Source: Plasmopara viticola (Eukaryota; Oomycota; Peronosporomycetes; Peronosporales; Peronosporaceae). Taken from it: a stretch of DNA of 64,000 bases. Shown one piece after another: positions 45,319 to 55,656 of this stretch. The stretch covers positions 1 to 64,000 of the forward strand of contig MBPM02000001.1 in assembly GCA_001695595.3 (NCBI GenBank), written 5' to 3'. The notes under the pieces are model-generated. The model did no database searches, was not told where the DNA came from, and saw only the letters and a list, made by a program, of their open reading frames with translations. Both the position numbers and the translations under genes were made by a program. Every line of letters starts with the position of its first letter. Within the stretch, counting starts at the first letter, position 1.

Positions 45319-45391
45319 TCCCATATAGTCTAGGCGGTTAGGATAGCTGGCTTTCACCCAGCAGACCCGGGTTCGAGTCCCGGTGTGGGAA
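45319..45391 (+). tRNA. tRNA-Glu: tRNA-Glu(UUC) copy 118
   Basis: Consensus. Trailer TATATTT; step 384. Confidence 0.96.
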
Positions 45392-45702
45392 CATTGTGCT
45401 ATATTTGCTCTTTTTTGGTCACTCAATCTTCAATTTTGGTTAGAAGGCGCTCTCTTTAGGGACTTTATGCTCGCGTTCCAAACAATGTTAGTCTTCGCTT
45501 TGATTTATAATCGTGACAATATCTGCATACGCGCTCGATAAAAAAAAAGAAATATCGCTATTCTCAAGCGCTTCTATTCTAGAAGAATGTGAAGAGAGTA
45601 AGAATATTAATGGTGTAGTTTTCTGCTCTCGTCTTTCGTGCGTGTGAGTATAAGATGTACGTGTGTTGATGTGACTGTTTGGTAGGTTGTCTCCTCAAGC
45701 CT

Positions 45703-45775
45703 TCCCATATAGTCTAGGCGGTTAGGATAGCTGGCTTTCACCCAGCAGACCCGGGTTCGAGTCCCGGTGTGGGAA
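45703..45775 (+). tRNA. tRNA-Glu: tRNA-Glu(UUC) copy 119
   Basis: Consensus. Trailer TATCATTT; step 383. Confidence 0.96.
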
Positions 45776-46085
45776 CATTGTGCTATCATTTGCTCTTTTT
45801 TGGTCACTCAATCTTCAATTTTGGTTAGAAGGCGCTCTCTTTAGGGACTTTATGCTCGCGTTCCAAACAATGTTAGTCTTCGCTTTGATTTATAATCGTG
45901 ACAATACCTGCATACGCGCTCAATAAAAAAAAAGAAATATCGCTATTCCCAAACGCTTTTATTCAAGAAGAATGTGAAGAGAGTAAGAATATTAATGGTG
46001 TAGTTTTCTGCTCTCGTCTTTCGTGCGTGTGAGTATAAGATGTACGTGTGTTGATGTGACTGTTTGGTAGGTTGTCTTTAAGCCT

Positions 46086-46158
46086 TCCCATATAGTCTAG
46101 GCGGTTAGGATAGCTGGCTTTCACCCAGCAGACCCGGGTTCGAGTCCCGGTGTGGGAA
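46086..46158 (+). tRNA. tRNA-Glu: tRNA-Glu(UUC) copy 120
   Basis: Consensus. Trailer TATCATTT; step 383. Confidence 0.96.
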
Positions 46159-46468
46159 CATTGTGCTATCATTTGCTCTTTTTTGGTCACTCAATCTTCA
46201 CTTTTGGTTAGAAGGCGCTCTCTTTAGGGACTTTATGCTCGCGTTCCAAACAATGTTAGTCTTCGCTTTGATTTATAATCGTGACAATATCTGCATACGC
46301 GCTCGATAAAAAAAGAAATATCGCTATTCTCAAGCGCTTCTATTCTAGAAGAATGTGAAGAGAGCAAGAATACCAATGGTGTAGTTTTCTGCTCTCGTCT
46401 TTCGTGCGTGTGAGTATAAGATGTACGTGTGTTGATGTGACTGTTTGGTAGGTTGTCTCCTTAAGCCT

Positions 46469-46541
46469 TCCCATATAGTCTAGGCGGTTAGGATAGCTGG
46501 CTTTCACCCAGCAGACCCGGGTTCGAGTCCCGGTGTGGGAA
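46469..46541 (+). tRNA. tRNA-Glu: tRNA-Glu(UUC) copy 121
   Basis: Consensus. Trailer TATGATTT; step 384. Confidence 0.96.
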
Positions 46542-46852
46542 CATTGTGCTATGATTTGCTCTTTTTTGGTCACTCAATCTTCACTTTTGGTTAGAAGGCG
46601 CTCTCTTTAGGGACTTTATGCTCGCGTTCCAAACAATGTTAGTCTTCGCTTTGATTTATAATCGTGACAATATCTGCATACGCGCTCGATAAAAAAAAGA
46701 AATATCGCTATCCTCAAGCGCTTCTATTCTAGAAGAATGTGAAGAGAGTAAGAATATTAATGGTGTAGTTTTCTGCTCTCGTCGTTCGTGCGTGTGAGTA
46801 TAAGATGTACGTGTGTTGATGTGACTGTTTGGTAGGTTGTCTCCTTAAGCCT

Positions 46853-46925
46853 TCCCATATAGTCTAGGCGGTTAGGATAGCTGGCTTTCACCCAGCAGAC
46901 CCGGGTTCGAGTCCCGGTGTGGGAA
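46853..46925 (+). tRNA. tRNA-Glu: tRNA-Glu(UUC) copy 122
   Basis: Consensus. Trailer TATGATTT; step 384. Confidence 0.96.
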
Positions 46926-47236
46926 CATTGTGCTATGATTTGCTCTTTTTTGGTCACTCAATCTTCACTTTTGGTTAGAAGGCGCTCTCTTTAGGGACTT
47001 TATGCTCGCGTTCCAAACAATGTTAGTCTTCGCTTTGATTTATAATCGTGACAATATCTGCATACGCGCTCAATAAAAAAAAGAAATATCGCTATTCCCA
47101 AACGCTTTTATTCTAGAAGAATGTGAAGAGAGTAAGAATATTAATGGTGTAATTTTCTGCTCTCGTCGTTTTTGCGTGTGAGTATAAGATGTACGTGTGT
47201 TGATGTGACTGTTTGGTAGGTTGTCTTCTTAAGCCT

Positions 47237-47309
47237 TCCCATATAGTCTAGGCGGTTAGGATAGCTGGCTTTCACCCAGCAGACCCGGGTTCGAGTCCCG
47301 GTGTGGGAA
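47237..47309 (+). tRNA. tRNA-Glu: tRNA-Glu(UUC) copy 123
   Basis: Consensus. Trailer TATGATTT; step 381. Confidence 0.96.
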
Positions 47310-47617
47310 CATTGTGCTATGATTTGCTCTTTTTTGGTCACTCAATCTTCACTTTTGGTTAGAAGGCGCTCTCTTTAGGGACTTTATGCTCGCGTTCCAA
47401 ACAATGTTAGTCTTCGCTTTGATTTATATTCGTGACAAAATCTGCATACGCGCACGATAAAAAAAAATATCGCTATTCTCAAGCGCTTCTATTCTAGAAG
47501 AATGTGAAGAGAGCAAGAATACCAATGGTGTAGTTTTCTGCTCTCGTCGTTTGTGCGTGTGAGTATAAGATGTACGTGTGTTGATGTGACTGTTTGGTAG
47601 GTTGTCTCCTTAAGCCT

Positions 47618-47690
47618 TCCCATATAGTCTAGGCGGTTAGGATAGCTGGCTTTCACCCAGCAGACCCGGGTTCGAGTCCCGGTGTGGGAA
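47618..47690 (+). tRNA. tRNA-Glu: tRNA-Glu(UUC) copy 124
   Basis: Consensus. Trailer TATCATTT; step 383. Confidence 0.96.
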
Positions 47691-48000
47691 CATTGTGCTA
47701 TCATTTGCTCTTTTTTGGTCACTCAATCTTCAATTTTGGTTAGAAGGCGCTCTCTTTAGGGACTTTATGCTCGCGTTCCAAACAATGTTAGTCTTCGCTT
47801 TGATTTATAATCGTGACAATATCTGCATACGCGCTCGATAAAAAAAGAAATATCGCTATTCTCAAGCGCTTCTATTCTAGAAGAATGTGAAGAGAGTAAG
47901 AATATTAATGGTGTAGTTTTCTGCTCTCGTCGTTTTTGCGTGTGAGTATAAGATGTACGTGTGTTGATGTGACTGTTTGGTAGGTTGTCTCCTTAAGCCT

Positions 48001-48063
48001 TCCCATATAGTCTAGGCGGTTAGGATAGAAGGCTTTCACCCAGCAGACCCCCCGGTGTGGGAA
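48001..48063 (+). pseudogene. tRNA-Glu copy 125, T-arm deletion
   Basis: Exactly ten bases (GGGTTCGAGT) are missing, removing most of the T stem, T loop and B box, so the locus is 63 nt. The anticodon stem is also changed (GAAGG for GCTGG). It should be neither transcribed well nor foldable. Trailer TATAATTT; step 373. Confidence 0.95.
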
Positions 48064-48373
48064 TATTGTGCTATAATTTGCTCTTTTTTGGTCACTCAAT
48101 CTTCAATTTTGGTTAGAAGGCGCTCTCTTTAGGGACTTTATGCTCGCGTTCCAAACAATGTTAGTCTTCGCTTTGATTTATAATCGTGACAATATCTGCA
48201 TACGCGCTCGATAAAAAATAAAAAAATCGCTATTCTCAAGCGCTTTTATTCTAGAAGAATGTGAAGAGAGTAAGAATATTGATGGAGTAGTTTTCTGCTC
48301 TCGTCGTTTGTGCGTGTGAGTATAAGATGTACGTGTGTTGATGTGACTGTTTGGTGATTGTCTCCTTAAGCCT

Positions 48374-48446
48374 TCCCATATAGTCTAGGCGGTTAGGATA
48401 GCTGGCTTTCACCCAGCAGACCCGGGTTCGAGTCCCGGTGTGGGAA
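48374..48446 (+). tRNA. tRNA-Glu: tRNA-Glu(UUC) copy 126
   Basis: Consensus. Trailer TATCATTT; step 382. Confidence 0.96.
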
Positions 48447-48755
48447 CATTGTGCTATCATTTGCTCTTTTTTGGTCACTCAATCTTCAATTTTGGTTAGA
48501 AGGCGCTCTCTTTAGGGACTTTATGCTCGCGTTCCAAACAATGTTAGTCTTCGCTTTGATTTATAATCGTGACAATACCTGCATACGCGCTCGATAAAAA
48601 AAAAATATCGCTATTCTTAAGCGCTTTTACTCTAGAAGAATGTGAAGAGAGTAAGAATATTAATGGCGTAGTTTTCTGCTCTCGTCGTTTGTGCGTGTGA
48701 GTATAAGATGTACGTGTGTTGATGTGACTGTTTGGTAGGTTGTCTCGTTAAGCCT

Positions 48756-48828
48756 TCCCATATAGTCTAGGCGGTTAGGATAGCTGGCTTTCACCCAGCG
48801 AACCCGGGTTCGAGTCCCGGTGTGGGAA
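48756..48828 (+). tRNA. tRNA-Glu: tRNA-Glu(UUC) copy 127
   Basis: Variable loop is GAAC instead of AGAC; all stems intact. The same variant recurs at 59767. Trailer TATCATTT; step 383. Confidence 0.92.
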
Positions 48829-49138
48829 CATTGTGCTATCATTTGCTCTTTTTTGGTCACTCAATCTTCAATTTTGGTTAGAAGGCGCTTTCTTAAGGAA
48901 CTTTATGCTCGCGTTCCAAACAATGTTAGTCTTCGCTTTGATTTATAATCGTGACAATACCTGCATACGCGCTCGATAAAAAAAGAAATATCGCTATTCT
49001 CAAGCGCTTTTATTCTAGAAGAATGTGAAGAGAGTAAGAATATTAATGGCGTAGTTTTCTGCTCTCGTCGTTTGTGCGTGTGAGTATAAGATGTACGTGT
49101 GTTGATGTGACTGTTTGGTAGGTTGTCTCGTTAAGCCT

Positions 49139-49211
49139 TCCTATATAGTCTAGGTGGTTAGGATAGCTGGCTTTCACCCAGCAGACCCGGGTTCGAGTCC
49201 CGGTGTGGGAA
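49139..49211 (+). tRNA. tRNA-Glu: tRNA-Glu(UUC) copy 128
   Basis: C4 to T (acceptor wobble) and a C-to-T change in the D loop; cloverleaf kept. Trailer TATCCTTT; step 382. Confidence 0.9.
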
Positions 49212-49520
49212 CATTGTGCTATCCTTTGCTCTTTTTTGGTCACTCAATCTTCAATTTTGGTTAGAAGGCGCTCTCTTTAGGGACTTTATGCTCGCGTTCC
49301 AAACAATGTTAGTCTTCGCTTTGATTTATAATCGTGACAATATCTGCATACGCGCTCGATAAAAAATAGAAATATCGCTATCCTCAAGCGCTTTTATTCT
49401 AGAAGAATGTAAAGAGAGCAAGAATACCAATGGTGTAGTTTTCTGCTCTCGTCGTTCGTGCCTGTGTATAAGATCTACGTGTGTTGATGTGACTGTATGG
49501 ATGGTTGTCTACTCAAATCT

Positions 49521-49593
49521 TCCCATATAGTCTAGGCGGTGAGGATAGCTGGCTTTCACCCAGCAGACCCGGGTTCGAGTCTCGGTGTGGGAA
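49521..49593 (+). tRNA. tRNA-Glu: tRNA-Glu(UUC) copy 129
   Basis: D loop ends TGA and T stem reads CTCGG (wobble). A long T-run follows ATAA directly. Step 373: start of the diverged flank spacers. Confidence 0.88.
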
Positions 49594-49893
49594 CATTGTG
49601 CTATAATTTTTTTTTTGGACACTCAATACTCACTTTCAGTTAGAAGGCGCTCGCTTTAGGGACTTTATGCTCGCGTTCCAAACAATGCTCGTCTTCGCTT
49701 TGATTCATATTCGTGAAAAAATCTACCTACGCGTTCGATAAAAAAACGAATGTCGCTAATTCTTAAGCGCTTTTATTCATGAAGATCGTGGCGGGAGTAA
49801 GATTACTGATTGTGTAGTTTTCTGTTCTCGTCGATCGTGCGTAAGATGTACGTGTGTTGATGTGACAGTTTAATTGGTTGTCTACTTAAGCCT

Positions 49894-49966
49894 TCCCCTA
49901 TTGTCTAGGTGGTTAGGATAGCTGGCTTTCACCCAGCAGACCCGGGTTCGAGTCTCGGTGTGGGAA
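49894..49966 (+). tRNA. tRNA-Glu: tRNA-Glu(UUC) copy 130, TCCCCTA type
   Basis: Acceptor TCCCCTA has a C-T mismatch at pair 5-68; linker TT, D loop AGGTGGTTA, T stem CTCGG. Anticodon intact. Step 374. Confidence 0.82.
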
Positions 49967-50267
49967 CATTGTGCTATAATTTTTTTTATTGGACACTCAA
50001 TACTCACTTTCAGTTAGAAGGCGCTCGCTTTAGGGACTTTATGCTCGCGTTCCAAACAATGCTCGTCTTCGCTTTGATTCATATTCGTGAAAAAATCTAC
50101 CTACGCGTTCGATAAAAAAACGAATGTCGCTAATTCTTAAGCGCTTTTATTCATGAAGATCGTGTCGGGAGTAAGATTACTGATTGTGTAGCTTTCTGTT
50201 CTCGTCGATCGTGCGTAAGATGTACGTGTGTTGATGTGACAGTTTAATTGGTTGTCTACTTAAGCCT

Positions 50268-50340
50268 TCCCCTATTGTCTAGGTGGTTAGGATAGCTGGC
50301 TTTCACCCAGCAGACCTGGGTTCGAGTCCCGGTGTGGGAA
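50268..50340 (+). tRNA. tRNA-Glu: tRNA-Glu(UUC) copy 131, TCCCCTA/CTGGG type
   Basis: Acceptor mismatch at 5-68 and T stem CTGGG (wobble). Followed by the first short unit; step 300. Confidence 0.82.
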
Positions 50341-50567
50341 CATTGTGCTATAATTTTCTATTTTTTTGGTCACTCAATCGGGTTAGAAGGCGTTCTCGTA
50401 AGGAAATTTATGCTCGCTTGGCGCTCTCTCTTAAACGCTTTTATTCTAGTAGAATGTGGTGGGAGAAGATTACTAATGGTGTAGTTTTCTGCTCTCGTCG
50501 TTTGTGCGTGTGAGTATAAGATGTACGTGTGTTGATGTGACTCTTTGGTGATTGTCTCCTTAAGCCT

Positions 50568-50640
50568 TCCCATATAGTCTAGGCGGTTAGGATAGAAGGC
50601 TTTCACCCAGCAGACCCGGGTTCGAGTCCCGGTGTGGGAA
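50568..50640 (+). pseudogene. tRNA-Glu copy 132, broken anticodon stem
   Basis: GAAGG replaces GCTGG, leaving A-G and A-A mismatches in the middle of the anticodon stem. Rest consensus, so it may be transcribed but misfolded. Trailer TATAATTT; step 382. Confidence 0.75.
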
Positions 50641-50949
50641 CATTGTGCTATAATTTGCTCTTTTTTGGTCACTCAATCTTCAATTTTATTTAGAAGGCGC
50701 TCTCTTTAGGGACTTTATGCTCGCGTTCCAAACAATGTTAGTCTTCGCTTTGATTTATAATCGTGACAATACCTGTATACGCGCTCGATAAAAAAAGAAA
50801 TATCGCTATTCTCAAGCGCTTTTATTCTAGAAGAATGTGAAGAGAGTAAGAATATTAATGGAGTAGTTTTCTGCTCTCGTCGTTTGTGCGTGGAGTATAA
50901 GATGTACGTGTGTTGATGTGACTGTTTGGTAGGTTGTCTCCTTAAGCCT

Positions 50950-51022
50950 TCCCATATAGTCTAGGCGGTTAGGATAGCTGGCTTTCACTTAGCAGACCCG
51001 GGTTCGAGTCCCGGTGTGGGAA
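50950..51022 (+). tRNA. tRNA-Glu: tRNA-Glu(UUC) copy 133, TTAGC variant
   Basis: The 3' anticodon stem is TTAGC, giving two G-U pairs next to the loop; stem weakened but possible. Same variant at 60149. Trailer TATCATTT; step 380. Confidence 0.82.
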
Positions 51023-51329
51023 CATTGTGCTATCATTTGCTCTTTTTTGGTCACTCAATCTTCAATTTTGGTTAGAAGGCGCTCCCTTTAGAGACTTTAT
51101 GCTCGCGTTCCAAACAATGTTAATATTCGCTTTGACTTATTTTCGTGACAATATCTGCATTCGCGCTCGAAAAAAGGGAATGTTGCTATTCCTTGAGCGC
51201 TTTTATTCTAGTCGAATGTGGTGGAAGTAAAATTGTTAATGGTGTAGTTTTCTGCTCTCGTCGTTCGTGCCTGTGTATAAGATCTACGTGTGTTGATGTG
51301 ACTGTATGGATGGTTGTCTACTCAAGTCT

Positions 51330-51402
51330 TCCCATATAGTCTAGGCGGTGAGGATAGCTGGCTTTCACCCAGCAGACCCGGGTTCGAGTCTCGGTGTGAG
51401 AA
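51330..51402 (+). tRNA. tRNA-Glu: tRNA-Glu(UUC) copy 134, degraded acceptor
   Basis: TGTGAGA makes a C3-A70 mismatch; D loop ends TGA; T stem CTCGG. Doubtful function. T8 terminator after ATAA; step 374. Confidence 0.75.
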
Positions 51403-51703
51403 CATTGTGCTATAATTTTTTTTATTGGACACTCAATACTCACTTTCAGTTAGAAGGCGCTCGCTTTAGGGACTTTATGCTCGCGTTCCAAACAATGTTC
51501 GTCTTCGCTTTGATTCATATTCGTGGAAAAATCTACCTACGCGTTCGATTAAAAAACGAATATCGCTAATTCTTAAGCGCTTTTATTCATGAAGATCGTG
51601 GCGGGAGTAAGATTACTGATTGTGTAGTTTTCTGTTCTCGTCGATCGTGCGTAAGATGTACGTGTGTTGATGTGACAGTTTAATTGGTTGTCTACTTAAG
51701 CCT

Positions 51704-51776
51704 TCCCCTATTGTCTAGGTGGTTAGGATAGCTGGCTTTCACCCAGCAGACCTGGGTTCGAGTCCCGGTGTGGGAA
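51704..51776 (+). tRNA. tRNA-Glu: tRNA-Glu(UUC) copy 135, TCCCCTA/CTGGG type
   Basis: Same sequence type as 50268. Short unit follows; step 300. Confidence 0.82.
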
Positions 51777-52003
51777 CATTGTGCTATAATTTTCTATTTT
51801 TTGGTCACTCAATCGAGTTAGAAGGCGTTCTCGTAAGGAAATTTATGCTCGCTTGGCGCTCTCTCTTAAACGCTTTTATTCTAGTAGAATGTGGTGGGAG
51901 TAGATAACTAATGGTGTAGTTTTCTGCTCTCGTCGTTCGTGCGTGTGAGTATAAGATGTACGTGTGTTGATGTGACTGTTTGGTAGGTTGTCTCCTTAAG
52001 CTT

Positions 52004-52076
52004 TCTCATATAGTCTAGGCGGTTAGGATAAAAGGCTTTCACCCAGCAGACCCGGGTTCGAGTCCCGGTGTGGGAA
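52004..52076 (+). pseudogene. tRNA-Glu copy 136, broken anticodon stem
   Basis: AAAGG replaces GCTGG: three of five anticodon-stem pairs are lost. C3 to T in the acceptor (wobble). Trailer TATCATTT with T5; step 383. Confidence 0.85.
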
Positions 52077-52386
52077 CATTGTGCTATCATTTGCTCATTT
52101 TTGGTCACTCAATCTTCAATTTTGGTTAGAAGGCGCTTTCTTAAGGAACTTTATGCTCGCGTTCCAAACAATGTTAGTCTTCGCTTTGATTTATAATCGT
52201 GACAATATCTGCATACGCGCTCGATAAAAAATAGAAATATCGCTATTCTCAAGCGCTTTTATTCTAGAAGAATGTGAAGAGAGTAAGAATATTAATGGAG
52301 TAGTTTTCTGCTCTCGTCGTTTGTGCGTGTGAGTATAAGATGTACGTGTGTTGACGTGACTCATGGATGGTTGTCTACTCAAGCCT

Positions 52387-52459
52387 TCCCATATAGTCTA
52401 GGCGGTGAGGATAGCTGGCTTTCACCCAGCAGACCCGGGTTCGAGTCCCGGTGTGGGGA
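52387..52459 (+). tRNA. tRNA-Glu: tRNA-Glu(UUC) copy 137, A72G
   Basis: The end reads TGTGGGGA, turning pair 1-72 into T-G; D loop ends TGA. Short unit follows; step 301. Confidence 0.82.
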
Positions 52460-52687
52460 TATTGTGCTATAATTTTCTATTTTTTTGGTCACTCAATCGA
52501 GTTAGAAGGCGTTCTCGTAAGGAAATTTATGCTCGCTTGGCGCTCTCTCTTAAACGCTTTTATTCTAGTAGAATGTGGTGGGAGTAGATAACTAATGGTG
52601 TAGTTTTCTGCTCTCGTCGTTCGTGCGTGTGAGTATAAGATGTACGTGTGTTGATGTGACTGTTTGGTAGGTTGTCTCCTTAAGCTT

Positions 52688-52760
52688 TCTCATATAGTCT
52701 AGGCGGTTAGGATAAAAGGCTTTCACCCAGCAGACCCGGGTTCGAGTCCCGGTGTGGGAA
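52688..52760 (+). pseudogene. tRNA-Glu copy 138, broken anticodon stem
   Basis: Same AAAGG allele as 52004, carried by the 684-bp duplication. Step 383. Confidence 0.85.
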
Positions 52761-53070
52761 CATTGTGCTATCATTTGCTCATTTTTGGTCACTCAATCTT
52801 CAATTTTGGTTAGAAGGCGCTTTCTTAAGGAACTTTATGCTCGCGTTCCAAACAATGTTAGTCTTCGCTTTGATTTATAATCGTGACAATATCTGCATAC
52901 GCGCTCGATAAAAAATAGAAATATCGCTATTCTCAAGCGCTTTTATTCTAGAAGAATGTGAAGAGAGTAAGAATATTAATGGAGTAGTTTTCTGCTCTCG
53001 TCGTTTGTGCGTGTGAGTATAAGATGTACGTGTGTTGACGTGACTCATGGATGGTTGTCTACTCAAGCCT

Positions 53071-53143
53071 TCCCATATAGTCTAGGCGGTGAGGATAGCT
53101 GGCTTTCACCCAGCAGACCCGGGTTCGAGTCCCGGTGTGGGGA
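53071..53143 (+). tRNA. tRNA-Glu: tRNA-Glu(UUC) copy 139, A72G
   Basis: Same allele as 52387, by duplication. Trailer TATAATTT; step 381. Confidence 0.82.
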
Positions 53144-53451
53144 TATTGTGCTATAATTTGCTCTTTTTTGGTCACTCAATTTTCAATTTTGGTTAGAAGG
53201 CGCTCTCTTTAGGGACTTTATGCTCGCGTTCCAAACAATGTTAGTCTTCGCTTTGATTTATAATCGTGACAATACCTGCATACGCGCTCGATAAAAAAAA
53301 ATATCGCTATTCTTAAGCGCTTTTACTCTAGAAGAATGTGAAGAGAGTAAGAATATTAATGGCGTAGTTTTCTGCTCTCGTCGTTTGTGCGTGTGAGTAT
53401 AAGATGTACGTGTGTTGATGTGACTGTTTGGTAGGTTGTCTACTTAAGCCT

Positions 53452-53524
53452 TCCCATATAGTCTAGGCGGTTAGGATAGCTGGCTTTCACCCAGCAGACC
53501 CGGGTTCGAGTCCCGGTGTGGGAA
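53452..53524 (+). tRNA. tRNA-Glu: tRNA-Glu(UUC) copy 140
   Basis: Consensus. Trailer TATAATTT, then GCTGTTTTTTAG; step 382. Confidence 0.95.
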
Positions 53525-53833
53525 CATTGTGCTATAATTTGCTGTTTTTTAGTCACTCAATCTTCACTTTTGGTTAGAAGGCGCTCTCTTTAGGGACTTT
53601 ATGCTCGCGTTCCAAACAATGTTAGTCTTCGCTTTGATTTATAATCGGACAATATCTGCATACGCGCTCGATAAAAAAAGAAATATCGCTATCCTCAAGC
53701 GCTTCTATTCTAGAAGAATGTGAAGAGAGTAAGAATATCAATGGTGTAGTTTTCTGCTCTCGTCTTTCGTGCGTGTGAGTATAGGATGTACGTGTGTTGA
53801 TGTGACTGTATGGATGGTTGTCTACTCAAGTCT

Positions 53834-53906
53834 TCCCATATAGTCTAGGCGGTGAGGATAGCTGGCTTTCACCCAGCAGACCCGGATTCGAGTCTCGGTG
53901 TGGGAA
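53834..53906 (+). tRNA. tRNA-Glu: tRNA-Glu(UUC) copy 141, B-box variant
   Basis: G53 is A (CCGGATTCGAG), an A-C mismatch closing the T loop and a B-box change; T stem CTCGG; D loop ends TGA. Probably weak. Step 374. Confidence 0.75.
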
Positions 53907-54207
53907 CATTGTGCTATAATTTTTTTTATTGGACACTCAATACTCACTTTCAGTTAGAAGGCGCTCGCTTTAGGGACTTTATGCTCGCGTTCCAAACAAT
54001 GTTCGTCTTCGCTTTGATTCATATTCGTGGAAAAATCTACCTACGCGTTCGATTAAAAAACGAATATCGCTAATTCTTAAGCGCTTTTATTCATGAAGAT
54101 CGTGGCGGGAGTAAGATTACTGATTGTGTAGTTTTCTGTTCTCGTCGATCGTGCGTAAGATGTACGTGTGTTGATGTGACAGTTTAATTGGTTGTCTACT
54201 TAAGCCT

Positions 54208-54280
54208 TCCCCTATTGTCTAGGTGGTTAGGATAGCTGGCTTTCACCCAGCAGACCTGGGTTCGAGTCCCGGTGTGGGAA
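54208..54280 (+). tRNA. tRNA-Glu: tRNA-Glu(UUC) copy 142, TCCCCTA/CTGGG type
   Basis: Same type as 51704. Short unit follows; step 301. Confidence 0.82.
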
Positions 54281-54508
54281 CATTGTGCTATAATTTTCTA
54301 TTTTTTTGGTCACTCAATCGAGTTAGAAGGCGTTCTCGTAAGGAAATTTATGCTCGCTTGGCGCTCTCTCTTAAACGCTTTTATTCTAGTAGAATGTGGT
54401 GGGAGTAGATAACTAATGGTGTAGTTTTCTGCTCTCGTCGTTCGTGCGTGTGAGTATAAGATGTACGTGTGTTGATGTGACTGTTTGGTAGGTTGTCTCC
54501 TTAAGCTT

Positions 54509-54581
54509 TCTCATATAGTCTAGGCGGTTAGGATAAAAGGCTTTCACCCAGCAGACCCGGGTTCGAGTCCCGGTGTGGGAA
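54509..54581 (+). pseudogene. tRNA-Glu copy 143, broken anticodon stem
   Basis: Third copy of the AAAGG allele. Step 383. Confidence 0.85.
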
Positions 54582-54891
54582 CATTGTGCTATCATTTGCT
54601 CATTTTTGGTCACTCAATCTTCAATTTTGGTTAGAAGGCGCTTTCTTAAGGAACTTTATGCTCGCGTTCCAAACAATGTTAGTCTTCGCTTTGATTTATA
54701 ATCGTGACAATATCTGCATACGCGCTCGATAAAAAATAGAAATATCGCTATTCTCAAGCGCTTTTATTCTAGAAGAATGTGAAGAGAGTAAGAATATTAA
54801 TGGAGTAGTTTTCTGCTCTCGTCGTTTGTGCGTGTGAGTATAAGATGTACGTGTGTTGACGTGACTCATGGATGGTTGTCTACTCAAGCCT

Positions 54892-54964
54892 TCCCATATA
54901 GTCTAGGCGGTTAGGATAGCTGGCTTTCACCCAGCAGACCCGGGTTCGAGTCCCGGTGTGGGAA
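54892..54964 (+). tRNA. tRNA-Glu: tRNA-Glu(UUC) copy 144
   Basis: Consensus. Trailer TATAATTT; step 381. Confidence 0.95.
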
Positions 54965-55272
54965 CATTGTGCTATAATTTGCTCTTTTTTGGTCACTCAA
55001 TCTTCAATTTTGGTTAGAAGGCGCTCTCTTTAGGGACTTTATGCTCGCGTTCCAAACAATGTTAGTCTTCGCTTTGATTTATAATCGTGACAATACCTGC
55101 ATACGCGCTCGATAAAAAAAAATATCGCTATTCTTAAGCGCTTTTACTCTAGAAGAATGTGAAGAGAGTAAGAATATTAATGGCGTAGTTTTCTGCTCTC
55201 GTCGTTTGTGCGTGTGAGTATAAGATGTACGTGTGTTGATGTGACTGTTTGGTAGGTTGTCTCCTTAAGCCT

Positions 55273-55345
55273 TCCCATATAGTCTAGGCGGTTAGGATAG
55301 AAGGCTTTCACCCAGCAGACCCGGGTTCGAGTCCCGGTGTGGGAA
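55273..55345 (+). pseudogene. tRNA-Glu copy 145, broken anticodon stem
   Basis: GAAGG allele as at 50568; rest consensus. Trailer TATCATTT; step 384. Confidence 0.75.
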
Positions 55346-55656
55346 CATTGTGCTATCATTTGCTCTTTTTTGGTCACTCAATCTTCACTTTTGGTTCGAA
55401 GGCGCTCTCTTTAGGGACTTTATGCTCGCGTTCCAAACAATGTTAGTCTTCGCTTTGATTTATAATCGTGACAATACCTGCATACGCGCTCAATAAAAAA
55501 AAGAAATATCGCTATTCCCAAACGCTTTTATTCTAGAAGAATGTGAACAGAGTAAGAATATTAATGAAGTAATTTTCTGCTCTCGTCGTTTTTGCGTGTG
55601 AGTTTAAGATGTACGTGTGTTGACGTGACTGTTTGGTAGGTTGTCTTCTTAAGCCT

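Larger units (their letters stand above)
36908..49138 (+). repeat. Right-central array segment, mixed haplotypes
   Basis: Trailer classes mix again and pre-tRNA variants CTCCTTAAG, CTCCTCAAG and CTTCTTAAG become common after 42 kb. TATGATTT, rare elsewhere, appears in three consecutive copies (46469, 46853, 47237). The first clearly defective internal copy is at 48001. Confidence 0.8.
51787..53154 (+). repeat. 684-bp tandem duplication (two copies)
   Basis: About 51787-52470 and 52471-53154 look the same base for base over long stretches: the tRNAs at 52004/52688 and 52387/53071 share the same unusual changes, each pair 684 bp apart. Each copy holds one short and one long unit. The junctions lie in the short-unit trailer, fitting unequal crossing-over there. 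Confidence 0.85.
53834..54891 (+). repeat. Duplicate of 51330-52386
   Basis: Three units (tRNAs 53834, 54208, 54509) repeat the order, spacings (374 then 300/301) and private variants of 51330, 51704 and 52004, offset about 2504 bp. This shows dispersed duplication within the flank. Confidence 0.8.
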
